DNA of 18,076 nt from DATIHT01 sp035480415. GTDB lineage: Bacteria; Patescibacteriota; Microgenomatia; Curtissbacterales; GWA2-41-24. The stretch covers positions 1 through 18,076 of the forward strand of contig DATIHT010000068.1 in assembly GCA_035480415.1 (NCBI GenBank), read 5' to 3'. Position numbers and translations under genes: made by a program. The notes under the pieces were generated by a model that had not been told where the DNA came from, did not search any database, and saw only the letters and a program-made list of their open reading frames with translations. Positions 1-7,591 of this stretch are shown here, one piece after another (within the stretch, counting starts at the first letter, position 1; every line of letters begins with the position of its first letter).

Positions 1-83
1 CAAAAGCTGTTTTGTATTTGATGGATGCGGACTTTGTGACAGGCGTGGTCTTGCCAGTTGATGGCGGCAGGACCATTGGATGA
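1..83 (+). CDS. Short-chain dehydrogenase/reductase, 3' end only
   Basis: The open frame entering from the left edge encodes AVLYLMDADFVTGVVLPVDGG followed by RTIG and a TGA stop at 81-83. The FVTGxxxxVDGG pattern is the usual C-terminus of classical NAD(P)-dependent short-chain dehydrogenases, where this strand closes the Rossmann fold and the VDGG turn lies near the substrate pocket. Only about 26 residues are present, so the substrate and subfamily (for example FabG-like or pteridine reductase-like) cannot be assigned. The stop codon directly abuts the stop codon of the convergent gene at 84, with no base between them. Confidence 0.75.
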   Translation, partial: KAVLYLMDADFVTGVVLPVDGGRTIG

Positions 84-566
84 TTACTGGCTTAGGATTA
101 TAATTCCCTCTTTCCAGCCACCGGGGTCCTTGATGATGTTACCGTCTTTTTGGTAGATGTGGGAAGTGATGGCAATTGCTTTGTCCTGAAAACTTGATGG
201 AATTTGCCAGTCTAATTTATAAGGTGCCTGGTTAACTTCTCCAATTGCCTGCCATTTTCCGTCTGCATAAGTTTTTGCCCAGAATTGAACTTTTTGGGCC
301 TTTTGCCCCTCGTCGACTGAGACTTCGATAGTCAAGGTTTTACCATGAACAATTTGGCCTGCCTCTGGCGTGATGATATGCCCACCAGAAGAACTTGATG
401 ATTCCTGTGTAACTATTGTTGTCTGCTGACGTTGCAATAGTGGGCGGACTATAAAAAGAATGGCAACTAAGGCAAAGAATAAAAGAGCCACAACTCCAAA
501 AGGGTTTACGGGCCAACCTTTTTCACCTTTTTCTATCGGTCCCCTTTTTTCGGGAGCGTCTGGCAT
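84..566 (-). CDS. Single-pass membrane protein with Ig-like extracellular domain
   Basis: 160 residues. A short charged cytoplasmic N-terminus (residues 1-22) is followed by one membrane helix (about 23-44, rich in Val/Ala/Leu/Phe), a Ser-rich linker (55-61) and a beta-rich domain (about 62-160). The domain has alternating hydrophobic residues and the sequence VQFWAKTYADGKWQ, resembling bacterial Ig-like or fibronectin-like folds. No catalytic motif is visible. I infer an anchored protein with its domain outside the membrane. The start ATG lies 6 nt after a perfect TATAAT on the same strand, so the transcript is probably leaderless. The gene is convergent with the dehydrogenase fragment and divergent from the PBP gene. 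The exact function is unknown. Confidence 0.7.
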   Translation of the reverse strand: MPDAPEKRGPIEKGEKGWPVNPFGVVALLFFALVAILFIVRPLLQRQQTTIVTQESSSSSGGHIITPEAGQIVHGKTLTIEVSVDEGQKAQKVQFWAKTYADGKWQAIGEVNQAPYKLDWQIPSSFQDKAIAITSHIYQKDGNIIKDPGGWKEGIIILSQ

Positions 567-572
567 GAATTG

Positions 573-581
573 ATTATAACA
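573..581 (-). promoter_or_regulatory. Extended -10 promoter (TGT-TATAAT) for the Ig-like membrane protein
   Basis: Read on the minus strand, TGT is followed by the perfect hexamer TATAAT (box at 573-578), then 6 nt, then the ATG at 566-564. The TGN extension can replace a -35 box, and no good -35 is seen. The predicted transcription start falls on or within a base or two of the start codon. Confidence 0.55.
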
Positions 582-607
582 GAAGCAGATTTGGACTTAT
601 TGCTGTC

Positions 608-635
608 TTGAATTTATCCTTCGTTAAGATAGAAT
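608..635 (+). promoter_or_regulatory. Promoter for the class A PBP gene
   Basis: TTGAAT at 608-613, a 16-nt spacer, and TAGAAT at 630-635. The predicted start of transcription, near 642, leaves a leader of only about 7 nt before the ATG at 649. A weak AAAAGG lies just before the start codon. Confidence 0.5.
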
Positions 636-648
636 GTGAAAAGGTTTC

Positions 649-2985
649 ATGCAGAAAGTTTTTATGCCCATTTTAGGGTTCTTCATATCTTTTTTAACTT
701 GGTTTATTCGCCTTGTCACATTTATAGGTGATGTTTCCATATGGGTTATTAAGGCAATTCTCCTAACTATTGCCGGCATTGGTAAAAAATTCCACTGGGA
801 TTTTAGGAAAAAATTACCGGGGATTTCTAGACGCGCCGACTCTCTTGTACACAATCCGATTATTAATACTGAGAGAAGTTTTAAGGTTGGCCTTATTACA
901 ATTCTTTTACTGCTTGGCGTTTCCTGGTTTACGACCAAGGATTTACCAAGTCCGAAACAGTTGGAAACAAGACAAGTTCCTCAAACAACAAAGCTTCTCG
1001 ACCGAAACGGAAAACTTCTGTACAACGTATATTCTGACCAAAACAGGACTGTGGTTCCTCTTTCTGAAATTCCGGATAATTTGAAGAAGGCGACAATTGC
1101 AGTTGAGGACAAAGATTTTTACAAGCACAAGGGTTTTGATGTTTACGGAATTTTACGTGCGGGAAAGAGTACTGCTTTTGGGGGACAGGTCCAGGGTGGT
1201 TCGACAATTACCCAACAGCTTGTGAAATCTGTATTTTTGACTCCTCAGCGAACCGTTACGAGAAAACTAAAAGAGCTGTATCTGGCGTTTAGGGTAGAGA
1301 TGGCATATTCCAAAGACCAAATTTTAGAAATGTACTTAAACCAGGTTCCATATGGCGGGACTGCATGGGGAGTGTCTGCAGCTGCCGAACAATACTTTGG
1401 CAAAAAAGTAGAAGATTTAGATTTGGCAGAGGCGGCACTGCTTGCCGGTTTGCCACAAGCGCCGAGTTATTATTCGCCGTTTGGGCAAGACAGACAAAGG
1501 GCCAAGGATAGGCAAAAGGAAGTTTTGAAGAGAATGGTAGATGAACATTACATAAATAAAGCCCAGGCCGATGCTGCATATGGGGAGGATTTGAATTTTA
1601 AGAGTGCCGCAACAGATATTAAGGCGCCGCATTTTGTTATGTATGTCCGTGAATATTTGGCAGAAAAATACGGCGAGACTGTTGCTGCGCAGGGCGGCTT
1701 GAAAGTAACTACAACTTTGGATTTGGACATTCAGCAAAATGCAGAAAATATTGTTGCTGACAATATTGCAAAGTTGAAGTACCTTAGTGTGGGCAATGGT
1801 GCCGCTTTGGTTACAAAACCTAAAACCGGTGAGATTTTGGCAATGGTTGGTTCTAAGGATTTTTTCGATACAAAAGCAGACGGAAATGTAAATGTTACTG
1901 TTGCACTAAGACAACCGGGTTCTTCTATTAAGCCCCTTAACTATGCGACTGCTTTGGAACACAAACTGATTACCCCAGCAACCGTGGTTATGGATGTGCC
2001 GACTACATTTTCCGGTGGACCAAAGCCGTATAGCCCTGTTAATTACGACGGCAAATTTCATGGACCGGTGCAGGTGAGATACGCACTTGGCAATTCTTTG
2101 AATATTCCTGCTGTTAAAGTTTTGGCGTTAAACGGATTGCCTGCCTTCTTGGACCAGGCAAAGGCAATGGGAATAAATTCTTTTTCTGACCCATCGCGTT
2201 ATGGCCTTTCGTTAACTTTGGGCGGTGGCGAAGTGAAAATGACAGAAATGGCAGTTGCCTTTGGTGTTTTTGCAGACGAAGGATTAAGGGTGGAAACAAC
2301 ACCGGTTTTGAAAGTTGAGGATGCAAAAGGAAATGTAATTGAGGAATACAAACCAAAAGTTGGTGCCAGGGTGCTTTCTCCGGAGACAAGCTTTTTGATT
2401 TCTTCGATACTTTCCGACAACACTGCAAGGACAATGGAATTTGGTTCTGCCAGTGAACTTGTGGTTAAAGGTAAAAATGTTGCTGTTAAAACGGGAACTA
2501 CAGACGATAAACGAGACAACTGGACAATTGGTTACACGCCAAGCTATTTGGTAGCCACATGGGTAGGAAATAATGACAACACACCAATGAATCAATATCT
2601 GGCTTCCGGTATTACGGGTGCTGCCCCAATTTGGAACCAAATAATGACTTTTATGTTAAAGGATAAAGTTAACGAATCGTTTAAAGTACCTTCTGGCGTA
2701 CACGGTATGCAAATTTGCGGCACAACCGGCGGACCGCAGATGGACGGGTGTAATAACAGATTTGAATACTTTATTGCGGGGACAGAACCAAAGGCAGACC
2801 AGATTAAAAAGGCTAAGGTTTGGGTAGACAAAACCAGCGGTAGGGTTGTTGCTGCGGGTTCGGATAATGCAGAGGAGAGAGAAGAATATATTATTACGGA
2901 TATTTATAACAAAGATTCTTTCTGTGCTTCTTGTCCGCAAACGTATCCACAGCCATCGCCTTCGCCGAGTCCCTCACCACACTAG
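649..2985 (+). CDS. Class A penicillin-binding protein (PBP1A-type transglycosylase/transpeptidase)
   Basis: 778 residues. It polymerises lipid II into glycan strands and cross-links their peptides at the outer face of the membrane. Hydrophobic N-terminal segments (about 5-45) precede the main signal anchor (about 80-95). The GT51 domain follows, with EDKDFYKHKGFD (catalytic Glu153), GGSTITQQLVK (183-193) and RKLKELYLA then ILEMYLNQVPYG (225-236). The penicillin-binding domain (about 350-670) has all three motifs: SSIK (Ser425-Lys428), SLN (483-485) and KTGT (614-617). The C-terminus has Cys pairs and ends in a Pro-Ser repeat tail (about 765-777), likely a flexible wall-spanning end. Both active sites look intact. 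The longer hydrophobic N-terminus, with perhaps two extra membrane-associated segments, is unusual against textbook PBP1A. Confidence 0.95.
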   Translation: MQKVFMPILGFFISFLTWFIRLVTFIGDVSIWVIKAILLTIAGIGKKFHWDFRKKLPGISRRADSLVHNPIINTERSFKVGLITILLLLGVSWFTTKDLPSPKQLETRQVPQTTKLLDRNGKLLYNVYSDQNRTVVPLSEIPDNLKKATIAVEDKDFYKHKGFDVYGILRAGKSTAFGGQVQGGSTITQQLVKSVFLTPQRTVTRKLKELYLAFRVEMAYSKDQILEMYLNQVPYGGTAWGVSAAAEQYFGKKVEDLDLAEAALLAGLPQAPSYYSPFGQDRQRAKDRQKEVLKRMVDEHYINKAQADAAYGEDLNFKSAATDIKAPHFVMYVREYLAEKYGETVAAQGGLKVTTTLDLDIQQNAENIVADNIAKLKYLSVGNGAALVTKPKTGEILAMVGSKDFFDTKADGNVNVTVALRQPGSSIKPLNYATALEHKLITPATVVMDVPTTFSGGPKPYSPVNYDGKFHGPVQVRYALGNSLNIPAVKVLALNGLPAFLDQAKAMGINSFSDPSRYGLSLTLGGGEVKMTEMAVAFGVFADEGLRVETTPVLKVEDAKGNVIEEYKPKVGARVLSPETSFLISSILSDNTARTMEFGSASELVVKGKNVAVKTGTTDDKRDNWTIGYTPSYLVATWVGNNDNTPMNQYLASGITGAAPIWNQIMTFMLKDKVNESFKVPSGVHGMQICGTTGGPQMDGCNNRFEYFIAGTEPKADQIKKAKVWVDKTSGRVVAAGSDNAEEREEYIITDIYNKDSFCASCPQTYPQPSPSPSPSPH

Positions 2986-2987
2986 AT

Positions 2988-3018
2988 TTTAGATATTGGA
3001 TTGTAGATTTGGATATGA
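2988..3018. repeat. Low-complexity GATTTTAG/GATTGTAG-type spacer repeat
   Basis: The short spacer between the convergent PBP and PsbP-like genes is built from near-repeats of AGATTTTAG, GGATTGTAG and ATTTGGAT. A similar stretch (GGATTGTAAAATTGGATTTTAG) occurs at 10270-10291. No terminator stem is visible here. Confidence 0.35.
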
Positions 3019-3020
3019 AA

Positions 3021-3593
3021 TTAGTTTGTGAATTTAAATGTCGAGAGGATTTGGTCTAATAATTCTTTGTCACCAGCGTAGAAATCGTATCTCAGATTGT
3101 TTTTAAGTAGAGTAATATAAGTAGCGGAGTTATCCGTATACTTAATAGCTAGAGTTGAGCCAAGAGTAGTAGATGTTATATTTTTAATTCCGGACTTATC
3201 ATTTAAATCAATTTTAATTTGATCGAGGGATTTATATTCTGGAAGTGAAGAGATTTGAAACAAAATTTTATTGTCATTAATTAAATTTATGACTGCTGTT
3301 CCTTCGAGTCTCCTCAGGTTTTCATTTCCAGGCAAAGATTCAACTCCAGTTGAAACTGTTAATGTTGGCGGATATTTAAATGTATAGTTAAATTTTTTGT
3401 TTGTGTACGTTTTCCAATTAGCTGTTTGATCGGAGATGTTGGCGTCGACTGGAATGCCGGATGGGGTTGCTTCGGTTTTGTTTTCTTTTTTAATTAAAAC
3501 CGTGTTGAAAAGAATTGTTGCCGCGACAAAGAGGCAGATTACTCCAAGAATTGCAAAAGCGCCAATAAACCCGGGGCGGAAACTTTTGGGCAT
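3021..3593 (-). CDS. Membrane-anchored PsbP-like protein
   Basis: 190 residues. A short basic N-terminus leads into one membrane helix (about 8-34), a polar linker (35-57), and a domain (about 58-190) that begins NWKTYTNKKFNYTFKYPPTLTV. The W-x-x-Y...Y-x-F-x-YP pattern is typical of the PsbP-like fold found in many uncharacterised bacterial anchored proteins. No enzyme motif is seen. I infer that the domain lies outside the membrane. The gene is convergent with the PBP and divergent from metG. It starts at ATG 3593. A TATAAC-like sequence just upstream sits too close for a normal -10, so its promoter is uncertain. Confidence 0.65.
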   Translation of the reverse strand: MPKSFRPGFIGAFAILGVICLFVAATILFNTVLIKKENKTEATPSGIPVDANISDQTANWKTYTNKKFNYTFKYPPTLTVSTGVESLPGNENLRRLEGTAVINLINDNKILFQISSLPEYKSLDQIKIDLNDKSGIKNITSTTLGSTLAIKYTDNSATYITLLKNNLRYDFYAGDKELLDQILSTFKFTN

Positions 3594-3623
3594 TGGTTAT
3601 ATCATTTCACTTCCGACAGTGAG

Positions 3624-3669
3624 TTTCAAGGAACGACCAAACACTTCGTGTCAAGGTCGCACCTTGAAA
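3624..3669. repeat. Palindromic element copy 1 (TCAAGG...CCTTGA)
   Basis: The left arm TTTCAAGGAACGACC (3624-3638) pairs with the right arm GGTCGCACCTTGAAA (3655-3669): 13 of 15 positions match, with a central AA/CA internal mismatch. The 16-nt loop holds a small hairpin, ACAC-TTC-GTGT. The element sits between the divergent 3593 and metG genes, ending 11 nt before the metG -10 box. It matches the in-frame element within tatD (5586-5639), and more loosely 16312-16349. Confidence 0.75.
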
Positions 3670-3680
3670 TCTTACTGAGC

Positions 3681-3686
3681 TATAAT
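3681..3686 (+). promoter_or_regulatory. -10 box (TATAAT) of metG, leaderless type
   Basis: A perfect TATAAT is followed by 6 nt and then the metG ATG at 3693. This spacing puts the predicted transcription start at the start codon itself. No convincing -35 hexamer is seen at the usual distance, where the palindromic element lies. Confidence 0.55.
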
Positions 3687-3692
3687 TCTCCT

Positions 3693-5111
3693 ATGAAGAA
3701 AATCTATATTACCACGGCTATTCCTTATGTTAATGCAGCGCCACATATTGGTTTTGCACTGGAATTGGTGCAATCTGATGCTTTGGCAAGATTTTACCGC
3801 GCTTCTGGTTACGACACTTACTTTGCTTCTGGCACCGACGAGAATAGTCTTAAGAATGTTCAGGCTGCCGAGGCGGAAGGCGTGGATACACAAAAGTTGG
3901 TAGATAGGAACGCCAAACTTTTTGAAAGATTGAAAGATTCTTTAAATATGACTTGGGATGTTTTTAATAGAACAAGTTCGAAAAACCATTTTTTGGGTGC
4001 ACAAAAATTTTGGAGCCAATGTAAGCCGGAAGACATTTATAAAAAAAAGTATAAGGGACTTTATTGTGTCGGTTGTGAGGCTTTTTATACACAAGATGAA
4101 ATTGTTGGGGGAAAATGTCCGGATGGTCATACGAACATCGAAGAAGTTGAAGAAGAAAATTACTTTTTCAAGCTTTCCAATTACCAAAAATGGCTGGAGA
4201 ATTTAATAAAATCCGACAAGTTAAAAATAGTTCCGAACACCAGAAAAAATGAGGTGCTTTCTTTTATTGAACAAGGTCTTGAAGATTTTAGTATTTCCAG
4301 GTCTGTAGAACGAGCACACGGATGGGGCGTACCAGTACCTGGCGATGAATCGCAGGTAATGTATGTTTGGTTTGATGCTCTTACCACTTATTTAACTGCT
4401 CTTGGATTTCCTGCAGAGGGTGATTTGTACAAGAAATTCTGGAAGGATAATCCAAATAAATTACATGTTATTGGCAAAGGAATAATTAGGTTTCATGCCG
4501 TTTATTGGCCGGCGATGTTGAAATCGGCAGGCATTGATCTACCAAATACTGAGTTTGTACATGGATATATAACCGTTGACGGACAGAAAATTTCTAAATC
4601 TGTTGGAAACGTTATTGACCCGTTTGAAATGGTTGATAAATTTGGGGTTGAGGCGGTTAGGTTTTATCTTCTGCGTGAAATTCCTTCCTGGGGTGATGGT
4701 GATTTTTCTTTGACGAGATTTAAAGATTTATATAATGGAGAGCTTGCGAATGGTCTTGGTAATTTGGTCGCCAGAGTTGCAAGGCTTGCACAGGATGTAG
4801 AGTTGAAACTGCCCGCAAAAAAGAACTTTGAATTTTGGGAAGAGGTTTCTGCCACTCTTAAAAACTTTAGGTTCGACCAGGCACTTGCTGCTATATTTCG
4901 CGAAGTTTCTAATTTGGACAAAAAGATTAACGAGGAAAAACCATGGGAGTTGGAAGGGGCAAAACTAAAAGAGGTGCTTTTGCCAATTGCCGGAGAGATT
5001 CGGGAAATTGCATTTAATCTTTCACCGTTTTTGCCAGAGACCTCTGAGAAAATAATGGCTCAATATAATGGCCCGATTTCTGCAACTAAGCCACTATTCC
5101 CCAGGATTTAG
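3693..5111 (+). CDS. metG: Methionyl-tRNA synthetase, compact form
   Basis: 472 residues. It charges tRNA-Met with methionine using ATP in the cytoplasm. The N-terminal catalytic fold starts TTAIPYVNAAPHIGFALE, so the HIGH motif reads HIGF (18-21). GTDEN follows near 47-51, then a zinc knuckle with Cys125, Cys128, Cys142 and His146. WFDAL is near 226-230 and KISKS (KMSKS equivalent) is at 299-303. The helical anticodon-binding domain fills the rest. The C-terminal tRNA-binding extension of longer MetRS proteins is absent. I chose ATG 3693 over an upstream in-frame ATG at 3648, because homologous sequence begins at MKKIYIT, the TATAAT box lies between the two, and 3648 falls within the palindromic element. 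tatD follows directly. Confidence 0.95.
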   Translation: MKKIYITTAIPYVNAAPHIGFALELVQSDALARFYRASGYDTYFASGTDENSLKNVQAAEAEGVDTQKLVDRNAKLFERLKDSLNMTWDVFNRTSSKNHFLGAQKFWSQCKPEDIYKKKYKGLYCVGCEAFYTQDEIVGGKCPDGHTNIEEVEEENYFFKLSNYQKWLENLIKSDKLKIVPNTRKNEVLSFIEQGLEDFSISRSVERAHGWGVPVPGDESQVMYVWFDALTTYLTALGFPAEGDLYKKFWKDNPNKLHVIGKGIIRFHAVYWPAMLKSAGIDLPNTEFVHGYITVDGQKISKSVGNVIDPFEMVDKFGVEAVRFYLLREIPSWGDGDFSLTRFKDLYNGELANGLGNLVARVARLAQDVELKLPAKKNFEFWEEVSATLKNFRFDQALAAIFREVSNLDKKINEEKPWELEGAKLKEVLLPIAGEIREIAFNLSPFLPETSEKIMAQYNGPISATKPLFPRI

Positions 5112-5972
5112 ATGAAGCTTGTTGATACGCACGCTCACTTAGACTTTGTTCCCAAAGATACCTCTGTTGAAAACTGGTTAGGGGGAGCAAAGGAAAATGG
5201 CATTTTTAAAATAATTTCTGTCGGAACTTCAATTGACACAACTAAAAAAGCCATCAAGATTGCTGAAAAATTTTCAGATGATGATTTACAAATATTTGCG
5301 AGCGCGGGCATTCACGCAGAGGATGGAATGGGTGATGTTAAAAAGTACGGCGAGAACTACATAGACGAGCTAAAAAAAGTAGTTCAATCATCTGGCAAAA
5401 TTGTGGCGATCGGAGAGTGCGGTTTTGATATTCGATTTGACGATGGCAAACAAACCACCACTGATGAGGAAATTAAATTTCAAAAAGAATTGTTTGAGGC
5501 GCAGATAAAGTTGGCGATGGAGTTAGATTTGCCGCTGGTTGTGCATTGTAGGAATGCGTGGGCGGAAACGTTTAATCTGATAGAACAATTTCGAGGAACG
5601 TCCTCTCCGATGCCAACTCGAGGACGCACCTCGAAATTGAGTGGGGTGTTTCATAGTTGGACCGGGGACTGGGAAGCGGCAGAAAAAGCTTTAGATTTAG
5701 GTTTTTATATTTCTTTTTCCGGGATAGTTACATTCAAAAACGCTCCAAATGTTGCCGATGTTGCCAAGCGCGCACCAATTGAGAGAATTGTTGTGGAAAC
5801 CGACTCGCCATATTTGACACCAGAACCCTTCCGTGGATTTTTAAACGAACCGAAAAATGTTAGAATAACGGCTGAGTTTGTAGCCAAACTTAAAAATATC
5901 CCATTTGATGAGTTTTGTGAAATTACATCTGAAAACGCGGAGAGATTGTTTAATTTTACGAAGTACGAATAA
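5112..5972 (+). CDS. tatD: TatD-family metal-dependent hydrolase/DNase
   Basis: 286 residues, TIM-barrel amidohydrolase-like fold. TatD proteins are metal-dependent nucleases implicated in DNA repair and turnover. Metal-binding residues are in place: His7 and His9 (THAHLDF), Glu102 (IGECGFD), His145 (HCRNAW), His181 (FHSWTG) and Asp231 (VETDSPYLTPEPFRG). The ATG follows the metG stop with no gap, and AGGA at 5103-5106 gives a Shine-Dalgarno site 5 nt upstream. metG-tatD is a widespread gene pair. Residues about 160-176 (FRGTSSPMPTRGRTSKL) fall where homologues such as B. subtilis YabD have a short loop before the (V/M)FHxxTG strand. They are encoded by the palindromic element at 5586-5639. 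The reading frame stays open, so the enzyme is probably still functional. Confidence 0.93.
   Translation: MKLVDTHAHLDFVPKDTSVENWLGGAKENGIFKIISVGTSIDTTKKAIKIAEKFSDDDLQIFASAGIHAEDGMGDVKKYGENYIDELKKVVQSSGKIVAIGECGFDIRFDDGKQTTTDEEIKFQKELFEAQIKLAMELDLPLVVHCRNAWAETFNLIEQFRGTSSPMPTRGRTSKLSGVFHSWTGDWEAAEKALDLGFYISFSGIVTFKNAPNVADVAKRAPIERIVVETDSPYLTPEPFRGFLNEPKNVRITAEFVAKLKNIPFDEFCEITSENAERLFNFTKYE
5586..5639. repeat. Palindromic element copy 2, in frame within tatD
   Basis: The left arm 5586-5605 (CAATTTCGAGGAACGTCCTC) pairs with the right arm 5620-5639: 18 of 20 positions match, with the only mismatches at the central AA/CA, and a 14-nt loop. The same internal mismatch occurs in the copy at 3624-3669. 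Two other differences between the copies are compensatory (G-C for A-T and T-A for A-T), so the stem is kept while the sequence changes. Translation adds a polar, Arg/Ser/Pro-rich loop to TatD. Confidence 0.8.
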
Positions 5973-5973
5973 A

Positions 5974-6020
5974 TACTAATATACGAATATTACAATTAGT
6001 ATATTCGTAAAAAATTAGTA
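5974..6020. repeat. AT-rich hairpin between tatD and the glycosyltransferase
   Basis: TACTAAT (5974-5980) pairs with ATTAGTA (6014-6020), and TACGAATA (5982-5989) pairs with TATTCGTA (6002-6009). TAC (5991-5993) with GTA (5999-6001) can close the tip. A second TACGAATA occurs at 5964-5971, making a direct repeat with 5982-5989. It fills nearly the whole 61-nt intergenic gap. There is no U-tract directly after the stem, so it is not a classical intrinsic terminator. An mRNA-processing or transcript-end structure, or a dispersed repeat, are both possible. Confidence 0.6.
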
Positions 6021-6033
6021 CTTAGTAACCAAA

Positions 6034-7521
6034 ATGGTAAAGCAATTTGTTGAGAGATACGATCGTCAGGTTCACAGGTTTTTGGAAATTTTACCTGGGA
6101 CATTTTCGTGGACTCTGATTCTTTTTCCTGTTTGGGGCTCTTTTTGGCTTCCCCACTACGTTGCTTATTTTATTATTCTCTTTGACGTTTTCTGGTTTTA
6201 TAAATCGGCCTCTATGGCACTTTCTGCACTTGTATCGCACTTAAAGCTTAATGCTTCTAAAAAATACGATTGGCTTGCAGATGCCAAGAAACTGCCGGAA
6301 TATAAAAAGCTTCATCATTTGATTGTTATCCCTACTTACAAAGAACCACTGCATACCCTTGTTAGAGGTATCGACTCTTTAGCTGCTCAGGATGTTGGGC
6401 CAAAACAGATTTCTATTGCCATGGCATTTGAGGACAGAGAAGGTGCGGAGGCTAGAGATAAGGCAAAAGAGATAAGTAAAAAGTATAAAGGTAAATTTGC
6501 CAACCTTATTATTACTTATCATCCGGACATTTCCGGAGAAGTTAAGGGTAAATCTTCGAATGAGGCTTATGCCGGAAAATATGCAAAGAAGATTTTGGTG
6601 GACAAACAAAAACGCAATATTGATTTTATTACAGTAACCTCTAAGGATGCGGATGCCGAACTTCACGAAAAATTCCTTTCCTGCCTTTCGTACAAATTCT
6701 TAACGTCTGAGCATAAGTACCTGCTTTTCTGGCAGCCTATTATTCTTTTCTATTCCAACATCTGGAGAGTACCTGCACCAATTAGGATGATGAACAGTTT
6801 GGGTTCTGTCGTGCACACTGGCCAGGCAAGCAGGACAGACAAGCTTGTGAATTTTTCCTGCTACTCGCTTTCTTTAAAATTACTGCACGAGGTAGGTTAC
6901 TGGGATGTTGACGTGATTCCGGAAGATTACCGACTATTTTTTAAGAGTTATTTTCAAAAAGCTGGCAAGATAGAGGTTGACCCTTTGTTTTTACCGGTCA
7001 GTGCCGATGCTGCAGAATCTACAACTTATTTTAAATCTATCATGAACTTTTACGAACAGGAAAAACGCTGGGCCTGGGGGGTTTCGGATGATTCTTATTT
7101 TATAAAAAATTGGCTAACCCATACGGAAATTCCATTTTGGCAAAGAACTACCAGAGTGTTTCGGGTTGCCGCAGACCACTTTTTGTGGCCTGTTAATTGG
7201 TTCATTATTACACTGGGTGCTAACATTCCTGTTCTTTTGAACCCTGCCTTTGCCCAAACCGTAATGGGGCAGAATTTACCAAAGATTTCTTTTGGGATTT
7301 TGACAACCTGCTGGGTGTTTTTGGCAATTATCATTATTATCGATATGAGGCAGAGGCCGAAGAGACAGGATGCGACTTTGTTTAAAAAGATTATTTTACC
7401 TTTTGAGTATTTGATGATGCCGGTTGTCACCTTTATTTTTACAGCGCTACCAGGGATTGATGCCCATACAAGGTTGATGTTGGGTAAGTATTTAGAATAC
7501 CGCGTAACGGAAAAAGTCTAG
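6034..7521 (+). CDS. Membrane glycosyltransferase, GT2-like with QxxRW motif
   Basis: 495 residues. Two hydrophobic segments near the N-terminus (about 24-58) are followed by a cytoplasmic GT-A domain. It opens with HLIVIPTYKEP (95-105) and has a DAD metal-binding motif (205-207), PEDYRLFFK (296-304, candidate catalytic acid region) and QEKRW (342-346). The QxxRW motif is characteristic of processive GT2 enzymes such as cellulose and hyaluronan synthases. Hydrophobic C-terminal segments (about 370-475) would form a membrane channel or anchor. I infer a glycosyltransferase that polymerises or transfers sugar at the membrane; the sugar is unknown. It stands alone between metG-tatD and the GH18 gene. 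The ATG at 6034 has only an A-rich upstream sequence and no Shine-Dalgarno site. Confidence 0.8.
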   Translation: MVKQFVERYDRQVHRFLEILPGTFSWTLILFPVWGSFWLPHYVAYFIILFDVFWFYKSASMALSALVSHLKLNASKKYDWLADAKKLPEYKKLHHLIVIPTYKEPLHTLVRGIDSLAAQDVGPKQISIAMAFEDREGAEARDKAKEISKKYKGKFANLIITYHPDISGEVKGKSSNEAYAGKYAKKILVDKQKRNIDFITVTSKDADAELHEKFLSCLSYKFLTSEHKYLLFWQPIILFYSNIWRVPAPIRMMNSLGSVVHTGQASRTDKLVNFSCYSLSLKLLHEVGYWDVDVIPEDYRLFFKSYFQKAGKIEVDPLFLPVSADAAESTTYFKSIMNFYEQEKRWAWGVSDDSYFIKNWLTHTEIPFWQRTTRVFRVAADHFLWPVNWFIITLGANIPVLLNPAFAQTVMGQNLPKISFGILTTCWVFLAIIIIIDMRQRPKRQDATLFKKIILPFEYLMMPVVTFIFTALPGIDAHTRLMLGKYLEYRVTEKV

Positions 7522-7554
7522 CGGACTGTGTTACGTTCAATTTCTTAAGTAAAC

Positions 7555-7583
7555 TTGACTTCCATTTTTTCACTTGGTAAAGT
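7555..7583 (+). promoter_or_regulatory. Promoter of the GH18-carboxypeptidase operon
   Basis: TTGACT at 7555-7560, a 17-nt spacer, and TAAAGT at 7578-7583. The predicted start of transcription is near 7590, two bases before the GTG at 7592, so the GTG start would be leaderless. Confidence 0.55.
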
Positions 7584-7591
7584 AGCGCTTC

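Noticed and set aside
3436..3678. 80-codon plus-strand open frame
   Set aside because: It lies opposite the PsbP-like gene and runs through the palindromic element. No family resemblance or ribosome-binding site is seen.
3648..3692. Upstream ATG for metG at 3648
   Set aside because: It lies in the palindromic element and before the TATAAT box. The extra residues do not match MetRS N-termini.
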